Origin: Comamonadaceae bacterium
Lineage (GTDB): Bacteria; Pseudomonadota; Gammaproteobacteria; Burkholderiales; Burkholderiaceae_C
Assembly: GCA_027488255.1 (NCBI GenBank)
Contig: JAIYBZ010000037.1
Coordinates: 186,001 to 250,000, forward strand
Direction of reading: 5' to 3'
DNA length: 64,000 bases
In this document: positions 42,817 through 52,475 of the stretch, in pieces
How positions within the stretch are numbered: position 1 is the stretch's first letter
Layout: every line of letters begins with the position of its first letter
Position numbers and translations under genes: made by a program
The notes under the pieces: generated by a model
What the model was told of the DNA's origin: nothing
Seen by the model: the letters and a program-made list of their open reading frames with translations, nothing else
The model's database searches: none

Positions 42817-42882
42817 TGTGTTTGGTGCAAAAATCGGATTTGGTCTGTTTATGCACCAAATAAATTCATAAAACCTCTCGAG

Positions 42883-44091
42883 ATGGCTATGGAAGCACTG
42901 AAACAGGGCGCGGATGCGCTATTTATTTTGTTGGGCGGCATCATGGTGTTGGCCATGCACGCAGGATTTGCATTTTTAGAGCTGGGCACGGTCCGCAAAA
43001 AGAACCAAGTGAACGCCTTGGTGAAGATCTTGGTCGATTTTTCAGTCTCCACCGTGGTCTATTTTGTGGTCGGTTACAGCGTGGCTTATGGCACCACCTT
43101 TTTTGTGGGCGCCGAGCAATTGGCGGCTAAAAACGGCTATGACCTCGTTAAATTCTTCTTTTTGCTGACATTTGCAGCAGCCATTCCAGCCATCATTTCA
43201 GGCGGCATTGCCGAGAGGGCCAAGTTTTGGCCACAACTCATCGCCACGGCTGTGATCGTGGGTTTCATTTATCCCTTCTTTGAGGGCATTGTATGGAATC
43301 AACATTTTGGCGTGCAGGCTTGGATCAAAGCGGTGACCGGCGATGAGTTTCATGATTTCGCCGGCTCGGTGGTGGTGCATGCGATGGGCGGCTGGATTGC
43401 CTTGCCCGCCGTGATTTTGTTGGGAGCCCGCTACAACCGCTACCGCAAAGACGGCGTGATCTCGGCCCATCCTCCTTCTAGCATCCCCTTTTTGGCCTTG
43501 GGTTCGTGGATTCTGATCGTGGGTTGGTTTGGCTTCAACGTGATGAGTGCCCAGACGGTGGACAAAATTTCCGGCTTGGTCGCCGTGAACTCTTTGATGG
43601 CCATGGTGGGCGGCACCTTGGTCGCCTTGGTGATGGGCAAAAATGACCCCGGTTTTGTGCACAACGGCCCCTTGGCTGGGTTGGTGGCGGTGTGTGCCGG
43701 TTCTGACTTGATGCACCCATTTGGTGCATTGGTGGTGGGGGCGGTGGCTGGCGGTCTGTTTGTCGTGATGTTCACCCTGACCCAAAACAAATGGAAGATC
43801 GACGACGTGTTGGGGGTTTGGCCCTTGCACGGCATTTGTGGTGCCTGGGGCGGCATTGCGGCCGGTATTTTTGGTGCCCAGTCGATGGGCGGCTTGGGCG
43901 GCGTCAATTTGAGCGCGCAACTTTTGGGCACGGTTTTGGGCGTGGCTTGGGCCTTGCTGGGCGGCATCGTGGTTTACGGCATCTTGAAATCGACGCTGGG
44001 TTTGAAGCTCAGCCAAGAAGAAGAGTTCGATGGTGCCGATCTTTCCGTCCACAAAATCAGCGCCACACCCGACCGCGAAGTGAGTTGGTAA
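42883..44091 (+). CDS. amtB: Ammonium transporter AmtB
   Basis: The 402-residue membrane protein has about 11 helices and Amt/Rh signatures: ILLGGIMVLAMHAGFAFLELGTVRKKN near the start, AIISGGIAERAKFWPQL near 100, and DFAGSVVVHAMGGWIALP with a conductance-pore histidine near 165. GPLAGLVAVCAGSDLMHPFGALVVGAVAG near 262 and VWPLHGICGAWGGIAAGIFG with the second pore histidine near 312 complete the set. No signal peptide is evident and no glnK lies next to it. ATG 42883 was chosen as the first in the conserved region; the open frame upstream runs antisense to the neighbouring gene. A second ATG two codons downstream is possible. Confidence 0.94.
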   Translation: MAMEALKQGADALFILLGGIMVLAMHAGFAFLELGTVRKKNQVNALVKILVDFSVSTVVYFVVGYSVAYGTTFFVGAEQLAAKNGYDLVKFFFLLTFAAAIPAIISGGIAERAKFWPQLIATAVIVGFIYPFFEGIVWNQHFGVQAWIKAVTGDEFHDFAGSVVVHAMGGWIALPAVILLGARYNRYRKDGVISAHPPSSIPFLALGSWILIVGWFGFNVMSAQTVDKISGLVAVNSLMAMVGGTLVALVMGKNDPGFVHNGPLAGLVAVCAGSDLMHPFGALVVGAVAGGLFVVMFTLTQNKWKIDDVLGVWPLHGICGAWGGIAAGIFGAQSMGGLGGVNLSAQLLGTVLGVAWALLGGIVVYGILKSTLGLKLSQEEEFDGADLSVHKISATPDREVSW

Positions 44092-44170
44092 AACAACAGA
44101 TTCACGCTGGAAAGCACATTCTGCGGGGCTTGTGGGCTTTTCGGCTTGTGTTTTTCGCGGTTTTATCACT

Positions 44171-44176
44171 CATAAT
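44171..44176 (+). promoter_or_regulatory. Putative -10 of the RNA-binding protein gene, with long leader
   Basis: CATAAT at 44171-44176 differs from consensus at one base and would give a leader of about 135 bases before the ATG at 44320. A -35 is poor. The leader holds alternative hairpins (44182-44208). Confidence 0.3.
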
Positions 44177-44319
44177 TGCCAGACTTCACTGTCTGAAGCA
44201 GCGAAGTCATGTTTGCGGTGACCAGATCAGTTTCGCTTCCCTTCCGTAGTTTTCAGGTTTGTTGAATGCGTTTTCGGAGCTACATCGCTTTTATCTCTGT
44301 GTTTTGAGGAGTCCCTTTC

Positions 44320-44868
44320 ATGGGCAACAAACTTTACGTCGGCAACCTGCCTTACTCGGTTCGCGACGGCGATCTGGAACAAGCTTTTGGTGAATTTGGT
44401 GCGGTCACAAGCGCCAAAGTCATGATGGAGCGTGACACTGGCCGTTCCAAAGGCTTCGGCTTTGTGGAAATGGGCAGCGACGAGGAAGCGCAAGCAGCGA
44501 TCAACGGCATGAACGGTCAGCCTTTGGGTGGCCGCAATGTGGTCGTGAACGAAGCACGTCCCATGGAAGCACGTCCTCCCCGTTCCGGTGGCGGCGGCTT
44601 TGGTGGCGGCGGTGGCTACGGTGGCGGTCGTCGCGAAGGCGGTGGCGGTTACGGTGGTGGCCGTGAAGGCGGCGGCGGTTACGGCGGCGGTCGCGAAGGC
44701 GGCGGCGGTGGTTATGGTGGCGGTCGTCGCGAAGGCGGTGGCGGCTACGGCGGCGGCGAAGGCGGCGGCGGTGGTTTTCGCAGCCCCTACGGTGCAGGCC
44801 CACGCGGTGGCGCAGGAGGCGGTCGCCGTGAAGGTGGCGGTGGCGGCTACGGTGGTGGCGGTTACTGA
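44320..44868 (+). CDS. Glycine-rich RRM RNA-binding protein
   Basis: The 182-residue protein has one RNA-recognition motif (residues 2-80) with RNP2 KLYVGNLPY and RNP1 RSKGFGFVEM. A tail of about 95 residues made of GGGGYGGG/RREGG repeats follows. Proteins of this form in bacteria resemble plant and cyanobacterial cold-inducible glycine-rich RNA chaperones. The aromatic residues needed for RNA stacking are present in both RNP motifs. It has a long leader, a TTTGAGGAGTCCC ribosome binding site and a strong terminator 40 bases after the stop, so it is a single-gene transcript. The low-complexity tail may support RNA condensation; that is inference. Confidence 0.93.
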   Translation: MGNKLYVGNLPYSVRDGDLEQAFGEFGAVTSAKVMMERDTGRSKGFGFVEMGSDEEAQAAINGMNGQPLGGRNVVVNEARPMEARPPRSGGGGFGGGGGYGGGRREGGGGYGGGREGGGGYGGGREGGGGGYGGGRREGGGGYGGGEGGGGGFRSPYGAGPRGGAGGGRREGGGGGYGGGGY

Positions 44869-44910
44869 TTCACTTTCAAGGCACATCTTCTTGATGGGCC
44901 TTTGAAGCGG

Positions 44911-44937
44911 AAAGCCCTGCACTGCAGGGCTTTTTTT
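44911..44937 (+). terminator. Terminator after the RRM gene
   Basis: Arms GCCCTGCA (44914-44921) and TGCAGGGC (44923-44930) pair perfectly around a one-base centre, are extended by A-T pairs, and are followed by seven T. It separates the gene from the convergent lptC. Confidence 0.85.
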
Positions 44938-45011
44938 ATGCCTGTTGAATGCTGCTCAATCGCACCAGTAGTCCGCGCAGACGGCGGGTGCTCGGGCTAA
45001 GCGAGCCAAGT

Positions 45012-45611
45012 TCAAGGTTTGGCTTTGGGGGCCAAAGTGCCACGCACACGGCCATTCAAGGCGTATTGGCCGCTTTGGCTGTTGAAGTCCATGCTGGCGG
45101 CCGTGAAGACGTCGCGGTCTCGCACAATGCGCACGGGGTCATCCGACACCAAGCGGTCTTCGTCGGGCAAGGCGACCAAGCGCTCGCTGTGCAGCTCGAT
45201 CTTGGGGAGGTTGTTGAAGGCGTGCCGCACCGCAAAAGCCTCGCCGGTCAAGATGACTTTTTGACCATCGTCTGTGGCAACACCTTGACGGGCGCTGGCG
45301 TTCAGTGTGCTGCCCTCGTCGTTAGCGGCAAAAATTCGAATTTGCTCGATGTGCATTTCTTCGCTGGCCGGGTAGTGTTGCGCTTTTTCTCCCTTGACTT
45401 CGCGGGTCATTCGGCCACTGGCATCAAAAGACTTGACGGAAAACTGCGCCAATCGGTAGTCGGGTTCTTGCCGCACCGGCTTTTGCGCGTCTGGCGCCAG
45501 AAGGGTCGGCACGCTTCGAACCAACCACCAACTGGCAGAAGCCAACAAAGCCATCACGATCAAGGGCAAGTAAGTGCTCAGTCGGTCGAGCAATTGGCGC
45601 AGCAGGTTCAT
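45012..45611 (-). CDS. lptC: LPS export protein LptC
   Basis: LptC is a bitopic inner-membrane protein that passes LPS from the LptB2FG transporter to LptA. The 199-residue product has an N-terminal membrane anchor (YLPLIVMALLASASWWLVRSV, about 14-34) and the LptC beta-jellyroll domain (APDAQKPVRQEPDYRLAQFSVKSFDASGRM onward). Its start overlaps the kdsC stop by four bases. The expected downstream lptA and lptB are absent, and the next gene is convergent, so the operon ends here. Confidence 0.92.
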   Translation of the reverse strand: MNLLRQLLDRLSTYLPLIVMALLASASWWLVRSVPTLLAPDAQKPVRQEPDYRLAQFSVKSFDASGRMTREVKGEKAQHYPASEEMHIEQIRIFAANDEGSTLNASARQGVATDDGQKVILTGEAFAVRHAFNNLPKIELHSERLVALPDEDRLVSDDPVRIVRDRDVFTAASMDFNSQSGQYALNGRVRGTLAPKAKP

Positions 45612-46186
45612 GCGGACGGGCCCGTTGGAGCGTGTTGGCCCAGTTGGTTCAGCAAGCGCGCATAGTGACCACTGGCCACCAACAACACATCACAAAAAGC
45701 ACGGGCAGCGCCTTCGCCGCCTCGCTCGGTGGTCACATGGTGCGCCACGGCTTTGGCTTGCGCATGGCCGTTGGCGGGCGCACAGGCAAAGGCCACCCGC
45801 TGCATCACGGGCAAGTCGGGCCAGTCATCGCCCATGGCAGCGGCTTGCTCCCAAGACAGCCCCAGTGTTTGCAAAAACGCTTCGGCAGCGGGGCGTTTGT
45901 CTTCGGTGCCCAAACGCATATGGTTGATGCCCAAGGCCTTCAGGCGGGTGCGCAAGGCCGGTGAGTCGCGGCCAGAGATGACAACGGGTGTGATGCCGGC
46001 CTGCTGCAACAACTTGAGCCCTTGTCCATCCAAGGTGTGAAAGCGTTTCAAGGCTTCGCCCGATTCCGAGAAATACAAACCCCCATCGGTGAGCACGCCA
46101 TCGACATCAAAAAAAGCGACCCGAATGCCCTGCGCTTGCAGCAACAACTCGGGTGAGAAATGGAGGGCGGGGGTCAGGGGTTGCAT
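45608..46186 (-). CDS. kdsC: 3-deoxy-D-manno-octulosonate 8-phosphate phosphatase KdsC
   Basis: KdsC removes phosphate from Kdo 8-phosphate in LPS core synthesis. The 192-residue HAD-superfamily protein has the nucleophile motif FFDVDGVLTDGGLYF (Asp near 26 and 28), TPVVISGRDSPALRTRLK as motif II, and AAAMGDDWPDLPVMQ as motif IV. There is no cap domain, as in tetrameric C0-type phosphatases. One base separates it from kdsD and it overlaps lptC, giving the conserved kdsD-kdsC-lptC order. Confidence 0.95.
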   Translation of the reverse strand: MQPLTPALHFSPELLLQAQGIRVAFFDVDGVLTDGGLYFSESGEALKRFHTLDGQGLKLLQQAGITPVVISGRDSPALRTRLKALGINHMRLGTEDKRPAAEAFLQTLGLSWEQAAAMGDDWPDLPVMQRVAFACAPANGHAQAKAVAHHVTTERGGEGAARAFCDVLLVASGHYARLLNQLGQHAPTGPSA

Positions 46187-46187
46187 G

Positions 46188-47186
46188 TCAGATCACCTTG
46201 GCCCGCATCAGGTCGTTGGAGTTGAGTGCGCCACACAGGCAGCCGGCTTCGTCAACCACCAGCAGGCTTGTGATGCGGCATTGCTCCATCATTTCTGCCG
46301 CCTCGACGGCCAGTGCATCCAGACGAATCGTGCGGGGTTGGGCGTGCATCACATCGCTGGCTTTGAGGCTGCGCAGGTCGGCACCGTTTTCAACCAAGCG
46401 GCGCAAATCGCCATCGGTAAAGATGCCCAGCACGTGGCCGTTGGCGTTCACCACCGCTGAAGCGCCCAGCCCTTTTTGGCTCATCTCGCGCATCAGAACC
46501 GTGAAAGCCACTTCGGGTGCGACCTGCGGCACCGCATCGCCTTTGCGCATGACATCGGCCACATGGGTCAACAGCCGTCGACCCAAAGAACCGCCGGGGT
46601 GTGAACGGGCAAAGTCTTCTGGCTTGAAGCCTCGGGCATCCAGCAAAGTCACAGCCAATGCATCCCCCATGGCCAGTTGGGCGGTGGTGCTGGCCGTTGG
46701 GGCCAAATTGAGCGGGCAGGCTTCTTTTTCAACCGAGCAATCGAGCACCACATCGGCATGCTGTGCCAGCGAGGATTGCAGGCCGCCGGTCATGGCAATC
46801 AGCGGCACTCCCAAGCGTTTGAGCACGGGCAATATGGCCACCAATTCATCGCTTTCGCCACTGTTAGAGATCGCCAGCACGACATCGATGGCTTGGATCA
46901 TGCCCAGATCACCGTGACTCGCCTCGCCCGGATGGACAAACATGGCGGGGGTGCCGGTAGAGGCCAAGGTGGCGGCAATTTTGCGGCCAATGTGCCCACT
47001 CTTGCCCATGCCCGTCACGACCACACGGCCTTGGACATTCAGCACCATATTGACGGCTTGCACAAACCGATCATCCAAGCGAGATTTGATTTGCAACAAG
47101 GCCGAAGCCTCGATGTCGAGCGTCTCCCGAGCAAGTTGAAGGGTGGGGGCGGTTTGGGCGAGCATGGACTGCATTTTATCGGGCAT
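46188..47186 (-). CDS. kdsD: D-arabinose 5-phosphate isomerase KdsD
   Basis: KdsD isomerises ribulose 5-phosphate to arabinose 5-phosphate, the first step of Kdo synthesis. The 332-residue protein has an SIS sugar isomerase domain (about 45-180, with VVVTGMGKSGHIGRKIAATLASTGTPAMFVHPGEASHGDLG and SNSGESDELV) and a pair of CBS domains (about 215-330). The histidines of HPGEASHGD contribute to the active site. It begins the kdsD-kdsC-lptC operon and is divergent from the Kef-type antiporter over 95 bases. A second start at residue 5 (MQSMLAQTA) is possible. Confidence 0.95.
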   Translation of the reverse strand: MPDKMQSMLAQTAPTLQLARETLDIEASALLQIKSRLDDRFVQAVNMVLNVQGRVVVTGMGKSGHIGRKIAATLASTGTPAMFVHPGEASHGDLGMIQAIDVVLAISNSGESDELVAILPVLKRLGVPLIAMTGGLQSSLAQHADVVLDCSVEKEACPLNLAPTASTTAQLAMGDALAVTLLDARGFKPEDFARSHPGGSLGRRLLTHVADVMRKGDAVPQVAPEVAFTVLMREMSQKGLGASAVVNANGHVLGIFTDGDLRRLVENGADLRSLKASDVMHAQPRTIRLDALAVEAAEMMEQCRITSLLVVDEAGCLCGALNSNDLMRAKVI

Positions 47187-47281
47187 GGCCCAAGAGGGTC
47201 TGGGGCCCTGCGCTGTTTTTTAATGTCCTTGTTGGCGGGAGATCTGAAACCATTTTCACATCGGCTTGATACTATCGACGC

Positions 47282-49267
47282 ATGAGCGCATTGGAGTTGA
47301 CCCTGTTGTATTTGCTGGCCGCCGTGTTGGGGGTCGTGGGGTGCCGCATGCTCAAATTGCCCCCGATGTTGGGCTATCTGGCGGTGGGCGTGGTCATTGG
47401 CCCCAACGCGCTGGCGCTGGCGCAAAACTCAGAGGGCGTGAAGCACTTGGCTGAATTTGGCGTGGTGTTTCTGATGTTCGTGATCGGGCTTGAATTCAAT
47501 TTGGCCAAATTGCGCTCCATGCGCAAGCATGTTTTTGGTTTGGGTGTGTTGCAGGTGTTGTTGACCCTGCTCATCGTGACCACCTTGTCTTTGTTTTTGG
47601 CCACCCTGGCCCCCACGCTGTGGAAGATGGAGTGGCAAACCGCTTTGGCCTTGTCCAGCGCGATGGCCATGAGCAGTACGGCCATCGTGATCAAGTTGCT
47701 CGCGGACCGGCTTGAGCTCGAGTCGGAGCATGGCAAGCGTGTGGTGGGCGTCTTGTTGTTTCAAGACTTGGCCGTGGTGCCGTTGATTGTGATGATTCCG
47801 GCCTTGAGTGCGCCCGCCGATGAGTTGTTTTCAGCCTTGCTGCTGGCCGCTGCCAAAGCCACGGTGCTCATCACCTTGCTCATGACGGGAGGCCAGCGGG
47901 TCATGCGCTGGTGGCTGACCTTGGTGGCGCGGCGCAAGAGCGAAGAGTTGTTTGTCTTGAACCTGTTGCTGGTGACTTTGGGCTTGGCCTGGATCACAGA
48001 GTTGGCCGGTTTGAGCCTGGCCTTGGGTGCCTTCATTGCCGGCATGCTGATTTCTGAAACCGAATACAAGCACCAAGTGGAGCTGGACATCCGGCCCTTC
48101 CACGATGTCTTGCTGGGCTTGTTCTTCATCACCATCGGCATGATGTTGGACTGGCACATCGTGGTTGAAAAATGGCATTTGGTGTTGTTGTTGACCACCT
48201 TGCCGGTGCTGTTCAAATTGTTTTTGGTCACCGCATTGGCCAAGTTCACCGGGGCGCCCAATGGGGTGGCCTTGCGTACGGGTTTGTACTTGGCGCAAGC
48301 CGGCGAGTTCGGTTTTGTTTTGCTGTCGCTGGGCTCGCAGAGTCGCTTGATTCCACCTGAGCTGCTGAACCCGGTGCTGGCCAGCATGGTTTTGTCCATG
48401 ATGGCCACGCCGTTCATCATCATGCACAGCAACCGCATTGTTATGAAGGTGGTGGCCAGTGAATGGCTGCAACAGTCTTTGCAAATGACCACCATCGCGC
48501 GCAAGTCCATCAACACCAGCAAGCACGTCATCATTTGCGGCTATGGGCGTTGCGGCCAAAACTTGGCGCGCATGTTGGAAAAAGAAAACATTCCTTACAT
48601 GGCGCTCGACCTCGACCCCGATCGGGTGCGCCAGGCGGCAGCGGCGGGGGACTCGGTGGTGTTTGGTGACGCCGGGCGCTTGCAATCGCTGATGGCCGCA
48701 GGTCTGGCGCGCGCCAGTGCCGTGGTCATCACTTACCTTGATGTGCCCGCCGCCATGAAGGTGCTGGACCACGCGCACAGCCATGCGCCGCAAGTGCCCG
48801 TGATTGTGCGCACGCAAGACGACCTCGACCTCGAAAAACTGCAGCTCGCGGGGGCCACCGAAGTGGTGCCCGAGGCACTCGAGGGCTCGCTCATGCTGGC
48901 CAGCCATGCGCTGGCGCTGGTGGGGGTTCCCATGCGCCGCGTGATTCGCCTTGTGCAAGAGCAGCGCGATGCCCGATACAACCTGTTGCGTGGCTATTTC
49001 CACGGGGCCGACGATGACACGCTCGAAGAAATAGACCACGAGCGTCTGACCACGGTGAGTTTGCCGATGGCATCGCCTTGGCTCGGCAAACAAGTGCAAG
49101 ACTTGGCGTTTCATGCCATGGGTGTGCGTGTGGTCAGCTTGCGCCGCGCGCAAGGCCAGTCTGAGGGCGTGACCGATGAGACCGAATTGCAGTCCGGCGA
49201 CACCTTGGTGCTGTCTGGAAAATCGCAGACTTTGGCCGTGGCCGAGCAAAAATTGCTGCGCGGCTGA
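47282..49267 (+). CDS. Kef-type monovalent cation:proton antiporter (CPA2) with RCK domains
   Basis: The 661-residue protein has an N-terminal CPA2 transport domain of about 12 helices (residues 1-380, with LLLFQDLAVVPLIVMIP near 160 and AGEFGFVLLSLGS near 340). An RCK_N NAD-binding domain (HVIICGYGRCGQNLARMLEKENIPYMALDLDPDRV, about 415-450) and an RCK_C/TrkA_C domain (about 570-655) follow. It resembles KefB/KefC and RosB-type systems that release K+ in exchange for H+. A KefG/KefF activator gene is not adjacent. A short GC hairpin overlaps the stop codon (GCGGC/GCCGC near 49260-49274), followed by five T. Confidence 0.88.
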   Translation: MSALELTLLYLLAAVLGVVGCRMLKLPPMLGYLAVGVVIGPNALALAQNSEGVKHLAEFGVVFLMFVIGLEFNLAKLRSMRKHVFGLGVLQVLLTLLIVTTLSLFLATLAPTLWKMEWQTALALSSAMAMSSTAIVIKLLADRLELESEHGKRVVGVLLFQDLAVVPLIVMIPALSAPADELFSALLLAAAKATVLITLLMTGGQRVMRWWLTLVARRKSEELFVLNLLLVTLGLAWITELAGLSLALGAFIAGMLISETEYKHQVELDIRPFHDVLLGLFFITIGMMLDWHIVVEKWHLVLLLTTLPVLFKLFLVTALAKFTGAPNGVALRTGLYLAQAGEFGFVLLSLGSQSRLIPPELLNPVLASMVLSMMATPFIIMHSNRIVMKVVASEWLQQSLQMTTIARKSINTSKHVIICGYGRCGQNLARMLEKENIPYMALDLDPDRVRQAAAAGDSVVFGDAGRLQSLMAAGLARASAVVITYLDVPAAMKVLDHAHSHAPQVPVIVRTQDDLDLEKLQLAGATEVVPEALEGSLMLASHALALVGVPMRRVIRLVQEQRDARYNLLRGYFHGADDDTLEEIDHERLTTVSLPMASPWLGKQVQDLAFHAMGVRVVSLRRAQGQSEGVTDETELQSGDTLVLSGKSQTLAVAEQKLLRG

Positions 49268-49281
49268 TGGCCGCTGAATTT

Positions 49282-50694
49282 TTATTTGCCGATGCAAAAG
49301 CTGGAAAAAATCACGCCCAGCAAATCGTCCGCGCTGAATTCGCCGGTGATCTCATTCAAAGCGTTTTGACCCAAACGCAACTCTTCAGCCAACAAATCTA
49401 AATTTTGCGCATGTGCCGCCAAGTGCGCATCGGCGGTATGCAAGTGTTCTTCAACCCGGCGCAAAGCTTGAACATGCCGCTCGCGTGCGATGAACAAGCC
49501 TTCGCTGGCCTGTTGCCAGCCGGCTTGTTGCAACAGGCGTTGTCGCAAAGTTTGCAGACCTTCGCCGGTGCGGGCGGACAAGCAGAGCCCTGCCGTCAGG
49601 GTCTTCAAAGCGGCTGCATCGGCTTTGTTCCACACCTCGATCACGCTCACGCTGGCTGGCAATCGGTCTTGCAGTGATTGGGCAATGTCGGCATCGGCCT
49701 TGTCGTAATCGGGCTGACCTGCGCGTGTCAGGTCGTGCAAAAAAATCACCGCATCGGCATTTTCAATTTGGCCCCAAGCGCGGGCAATGCCAATTTGCTC
49801 CACCTCATCCACGCCGGCACCTTCGCGCAGGCCGGCCGTGTCGATCACATGCAAGGGCACGCCCTCGATCTGAATGGTCTGTTGCACCAAATCACGGGTG
49901 GTGCCGGCAATTGGCGTCACGATGGCCAACTCGGCACCCGCCAACGCATTGAGCAACGAGCTCTTGCCCGCATTTGGCTGGCCTGCAATCACGACTTTGA
50001 TGCCCTCACGCAACAAGGCCCCTTGCTTGGCTTTGCCCAACACCGCCGACACGGCGGTTTGCAAGTGCTGCAACTGCCCTTGCGCGTCGGCTTTTTTCAA
50101 GAAGTCAATTTCTTCTTCGGGAAAATCCAAAGTGGCTTCCACCAACATGCGCAAGTGGATCAAAGCGTCGCGCAGTTGGTGAATCTCTTTGGAAAAATCG
50201 CCCGCCAGCGAGCGACTCGCACTGCGTGCGGCGGCCTCGGTGCTGGCGTCAATCAGGTCGGCAATGGCCTCGGCTTGCGCCAGGTCTATTTTGTCGTTCA
50301 GAAAAGCGCGCTCAGAAAATTCACCGGGTTGCGCCACCCGCAAACCGGGCAACAGTGGCAAGCCCGTTACAGGGTCAGGCGATGCGGCAGCTTGCAGGCA
50401 GCGTGCCAACAACAGTTGCAACACCACTGGGCCCCCGTGGGCTTGCAGCTCCAGCACATCTTCACCCGTGAACGAATGCGGCGCGGCAAAGTGGAGCGCC
50501 AAACCATGGTCAATCGGGCTGCCATCGGCATCGGCAAATGGCAAGTAAGTGGCTTCCCGGGGCTTTAGGCGCCGGCCGCACAAGACTTCGATCAGTGGCG
50601 CGAGGTGCTTGCCCGACACCCGAACAATGCCCACCGCACCCCGACCGGGGGCGGTGGCGATGGCAACGATGGGTTCTTGATGGCGGGCGAGCAT
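49282..50694 (-). CDS. mnmE: tRNA uridine-34 modification GTPase MnmE
   Basis: MnmE with MnmG builds the cmnm5 or related group on wobble uridine of several tRNAs. The 470-residue protein has the N-terminal tetrahydrofolate-binding domain ([22 protein letters not shown]) and a central helical domain. An inserted G domain shows the G1 motif [17 protein letters not shown] near 235, TTRD as G2, DTAGLRE as G3, and NKAD as G4. The C-terminal CIGK box with the catalytic cysteine ends the protein. ATG 50694 was chosen from the conserved N-terminus; the frame is open to 51075 but would overlap yidC. It is separated from yidC by a terminator at 50745-50766. Confidence 0.95.
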   Translation of the reverse strand: MLARHQEPIVAIATAPGRGAVGIVRVSGKHLAPLIEVLCGRRLKPREATYLPFADADGSPIDHGLALHFAAPHSFTGEDVLELQAHGGPVVLQLLLARCLQAAASPDPVTGLPLLPGLRVAQPGEFSERAFLNDKIDLAQAEAIADLIDASTEAAARSASRSLAGDFSKEIHQLRDALIHLRMLVEATLDFPEEEIDFLKKADAQGQLQHLQTAVSAVLGKAKQGALLREGIKVVIAGQPNAGKSSLLNALAGAELAIVTPIAGTTRDLVQQTIQIEGVPLHVIDTAGLREGAGVDEVEQIGIARAWGQIENADAVIFLHDLTRAGQPDYDKADADIAQSLQDRLPASVSVIEVWNKADAAALKTLTAGLCLSARTGEGLQTLRQRLLQQAGWQQASEGLFIARERHVQALRRVEEHLHTADAHLAAHAQNLDLLAEELRLGQNALNEITGEFSADDLLGVIFSSFCIGK

Positions 50695-50744
50695 GGCGGT
50701 GGTGGCGGATATGAAGCCTGGGTGAATGGATGAATGGGTGAAGC

Positions 50745-50766
50745 AAAAAAGGCCGCTTACGCGGCC
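50745..50766 (-). terminator. Terminator after yidC
   Basis: On the minus strand, GGCCGC and GCGGCC pair around a GTAA loop and are followed by six T (50750-50745). It ends the rpmH-rnpA-yidD-yidC unit before mnmE. Confidence 0.8.
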
Positions 50767-50783
50767 CTTTGGGTGGGGTGGTT

Positions 50784-52475
50784 TTACTTGAACTTGGGCA
50801 TGTTGAATTGCGGTGGTACGCCCATCCGGGTGTTGATGACCCACTGCTGGGCAATCGACAAGATGTTGTTGGTGATCCAGTACAGCACCAAGCCAGCTGG
50901 GAAGAAGAAGAACATCACGCTGAACACCAGCGGCATGATCCACATCAGCTTGGCTTGCATGGGGTCTGGTGGCGCGGGGTTGAGCGCTGTTTGCAGCAAA
51001 GTGGTCAAAGTCATGACCAGCGGCAAGATGAAGTAAGGGTCGGGCGCTGAAAGGTCTTTGATCCACAAAATCCAAGGCGCATTGCGCATCTCAACGCTGG
51101 ACAACAGCACCCAATACAAGGCAATGAAGACCGGAATCTGCACCATGATCGGGAAGCAGCCGCCCATGGGGTTGACCTTTTCCTCGCGGTAGATCTTCAT
51201 CATCTCTTGCTGCATTTTTTGCGGGTCGTTCTTCAGGCGCTCACGCATTTCCATGATCTTGGGATTGATGGCTTTCATTTTGGCCATGCTGGCATAGGCC
51301 TTGGCATTGAGCCAATAAAAAGCGATCTTCAGCAACAGCACCAAGGCCACAATGGCCCAGCCCCAGTTCTGAATGAAGCCAAATAATTTGTCCAGCAACC
51401 AATACAAAGGCTTGGACAACATGGCCAACCAACCGTAGTCTTTCACCAAGTCCAGGCCAGGGGCCAAGGCTTCCAAGACTTTTTCTTCTTGCGGGCCACT
51501 GAACAACTGGGTGTTCACTGTTTTGCTTTGACCGGGCGCCAACTCGGCCAAGGGCGTGATCATGCCCACGGCGTACAAATTGGTGTCGACTTTGCGCACG
51601 AAGTTTTCGCGTTGAATGCCGTCGGCCAACAACCAAGCGCTGGCAAAGTAGTGCTGCACCATGGCCACATAGCCGTTGGGTGAAGACTTTTCAATGTCGG
51701 CTTTGTTCTTTTCGATGTCGCTGAACTCCACCTTTTGGTATTTTTTAGCCTCGGTATAAATGGCCGGGCCCGTGAAGGTGGAATAAAAAGCAGATTCGCC
51801 AGCAGGCTTGTTGCCGTCGCGCACCAGCTGCAAATAAAGCTGCGGAGAGACGGGGGTGCTGCCGGTGTTGACCACTTCATGCTTCACGCCAATCGCATAG
51901 CTGCCACGTTGCAGGGTGTAGGTCTTGACCAACTTCACGCCGTTTTGTGCATCCGACTCGAAGCGCAAGGTCAATTCGTCTTGACCGTCTTTCAGGCTGC
52001 GCTCGCCGCTGAATTTCATGGGCGATTTGTGGGTCGGGAAGTCCCCGCCAATCAAGCCCGTCTGTGCGTTGTAGACCCGGCTGCTGCTCTGGTCGAGCAA
52101 CACAAAAGGCTTGCTGCTGTCGACAAAATCGGCATGCCGAGTGAACTCGGTGCGCACCAAAGAGCCGCCTTCGGTGTCAAAGTTGAGTTTGAGCACATCG
52201 GTGACCACCTCGATCGTTTCGCGCGCACTGGCCGCAGCATTGGGGCCCGACGTAGGCACTTGTGCGGGCGTGGCTGCAGGTGCGGTGGTTGTGGCGGTCG
52301 GAACGCTGTTGTTGCTGGCCATTGCAGCCGGTGCTGCAGTGGAAGCAGGGGCGGCGGCTTCGGGCTTGGGGAAGAAAGTGGCTTTGTGTCCGTTAGACAA
52401 CTGCCATTGGTCCCACAGCAGGACCATGGAAAAACCAAAAATCACCCAAAGGATGGTGCGACGGATATCGTTCAT
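50784..52475 (-). CDS. yidC: Membrane protein insertase YidC
   Basis: YidC inserts and folds inner-membrane proteins, alone or with SecYEG. The 563-residue protein has a first membrane helix ([24 protein letters not shown]), an alanine/proline/threonine linker, and a periplasmic beta-supersandwich domain (about 85-345). The conserved insertase core holds the cytoplasmic hairpin [27 protein letters not shown] near 400 and helices to the C-terminus ([26 protein letters not shown]). It overlaps yidD by four bases. The conserved gene order rpmH-rnpA-yidD-yidC-mnmE flanks dnaA. Confidence 0.96.
   Translation of the reverse strand: MNDIRRTILWVIFGFSMVLLWDQWQLSNGHKATFFPKPEAAAPASTAAPAAMASNNSVPTATTTAPAATPAQVPTSGPNAAASARETIEVVTDVLKLNFDTEGGSLVRTEFTRHADFVDSSKPFVLLDQSSSRVYNAQTGLIGGDFPTHKSPMKFSGERSLKDGQDELTLRFESDAQNGVKLVKTYTLQRGSYAIGVKHEVVNTGSTPVSPQLYLQLVRDGNKPAGESAFYSTFTGPAIYTEAKKYQKVEFSDIEKNKADIEKSSPNGYVAMVQHYFASAWLLADGIQRENFVRKVDTNLYAVGMITPLAELAPGQSKTVNTQLFSGPQEEKVLEALAPGLDLVKDYGWLAMLSKPLYWLLDKLFGFIQNWGWAIVALVLLLKIAFYWLNAKAYASMAKMKAINPKIMEMRERLKNDPQKMQQEMMKIYREEKVNPMGGCFPIMVQIPVFIALYWVLLSSVEMRNAPWILWIKDLSAPDPYFILPLVMTLTTLLQTALNPAPPDPMQAKLMWIMPLVFSVMFFFFPAGLVLYWITNNILSIAQQWVINTRMGVPPQFNMPKFK

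Noticed and set aside
42724-42882. yybP-ykoY manganese riboswitch upstream of the GDT1-type exporter
   Set aside because: The conserved aptamer core could not be found in the minus-strand leader.
44227-44922. 231-codon Thr/Ala-rich frame antisense to the RRM gene
   Set aside because: Mirror of glycine codons in the low-complexity tail; also crosses the terminator.
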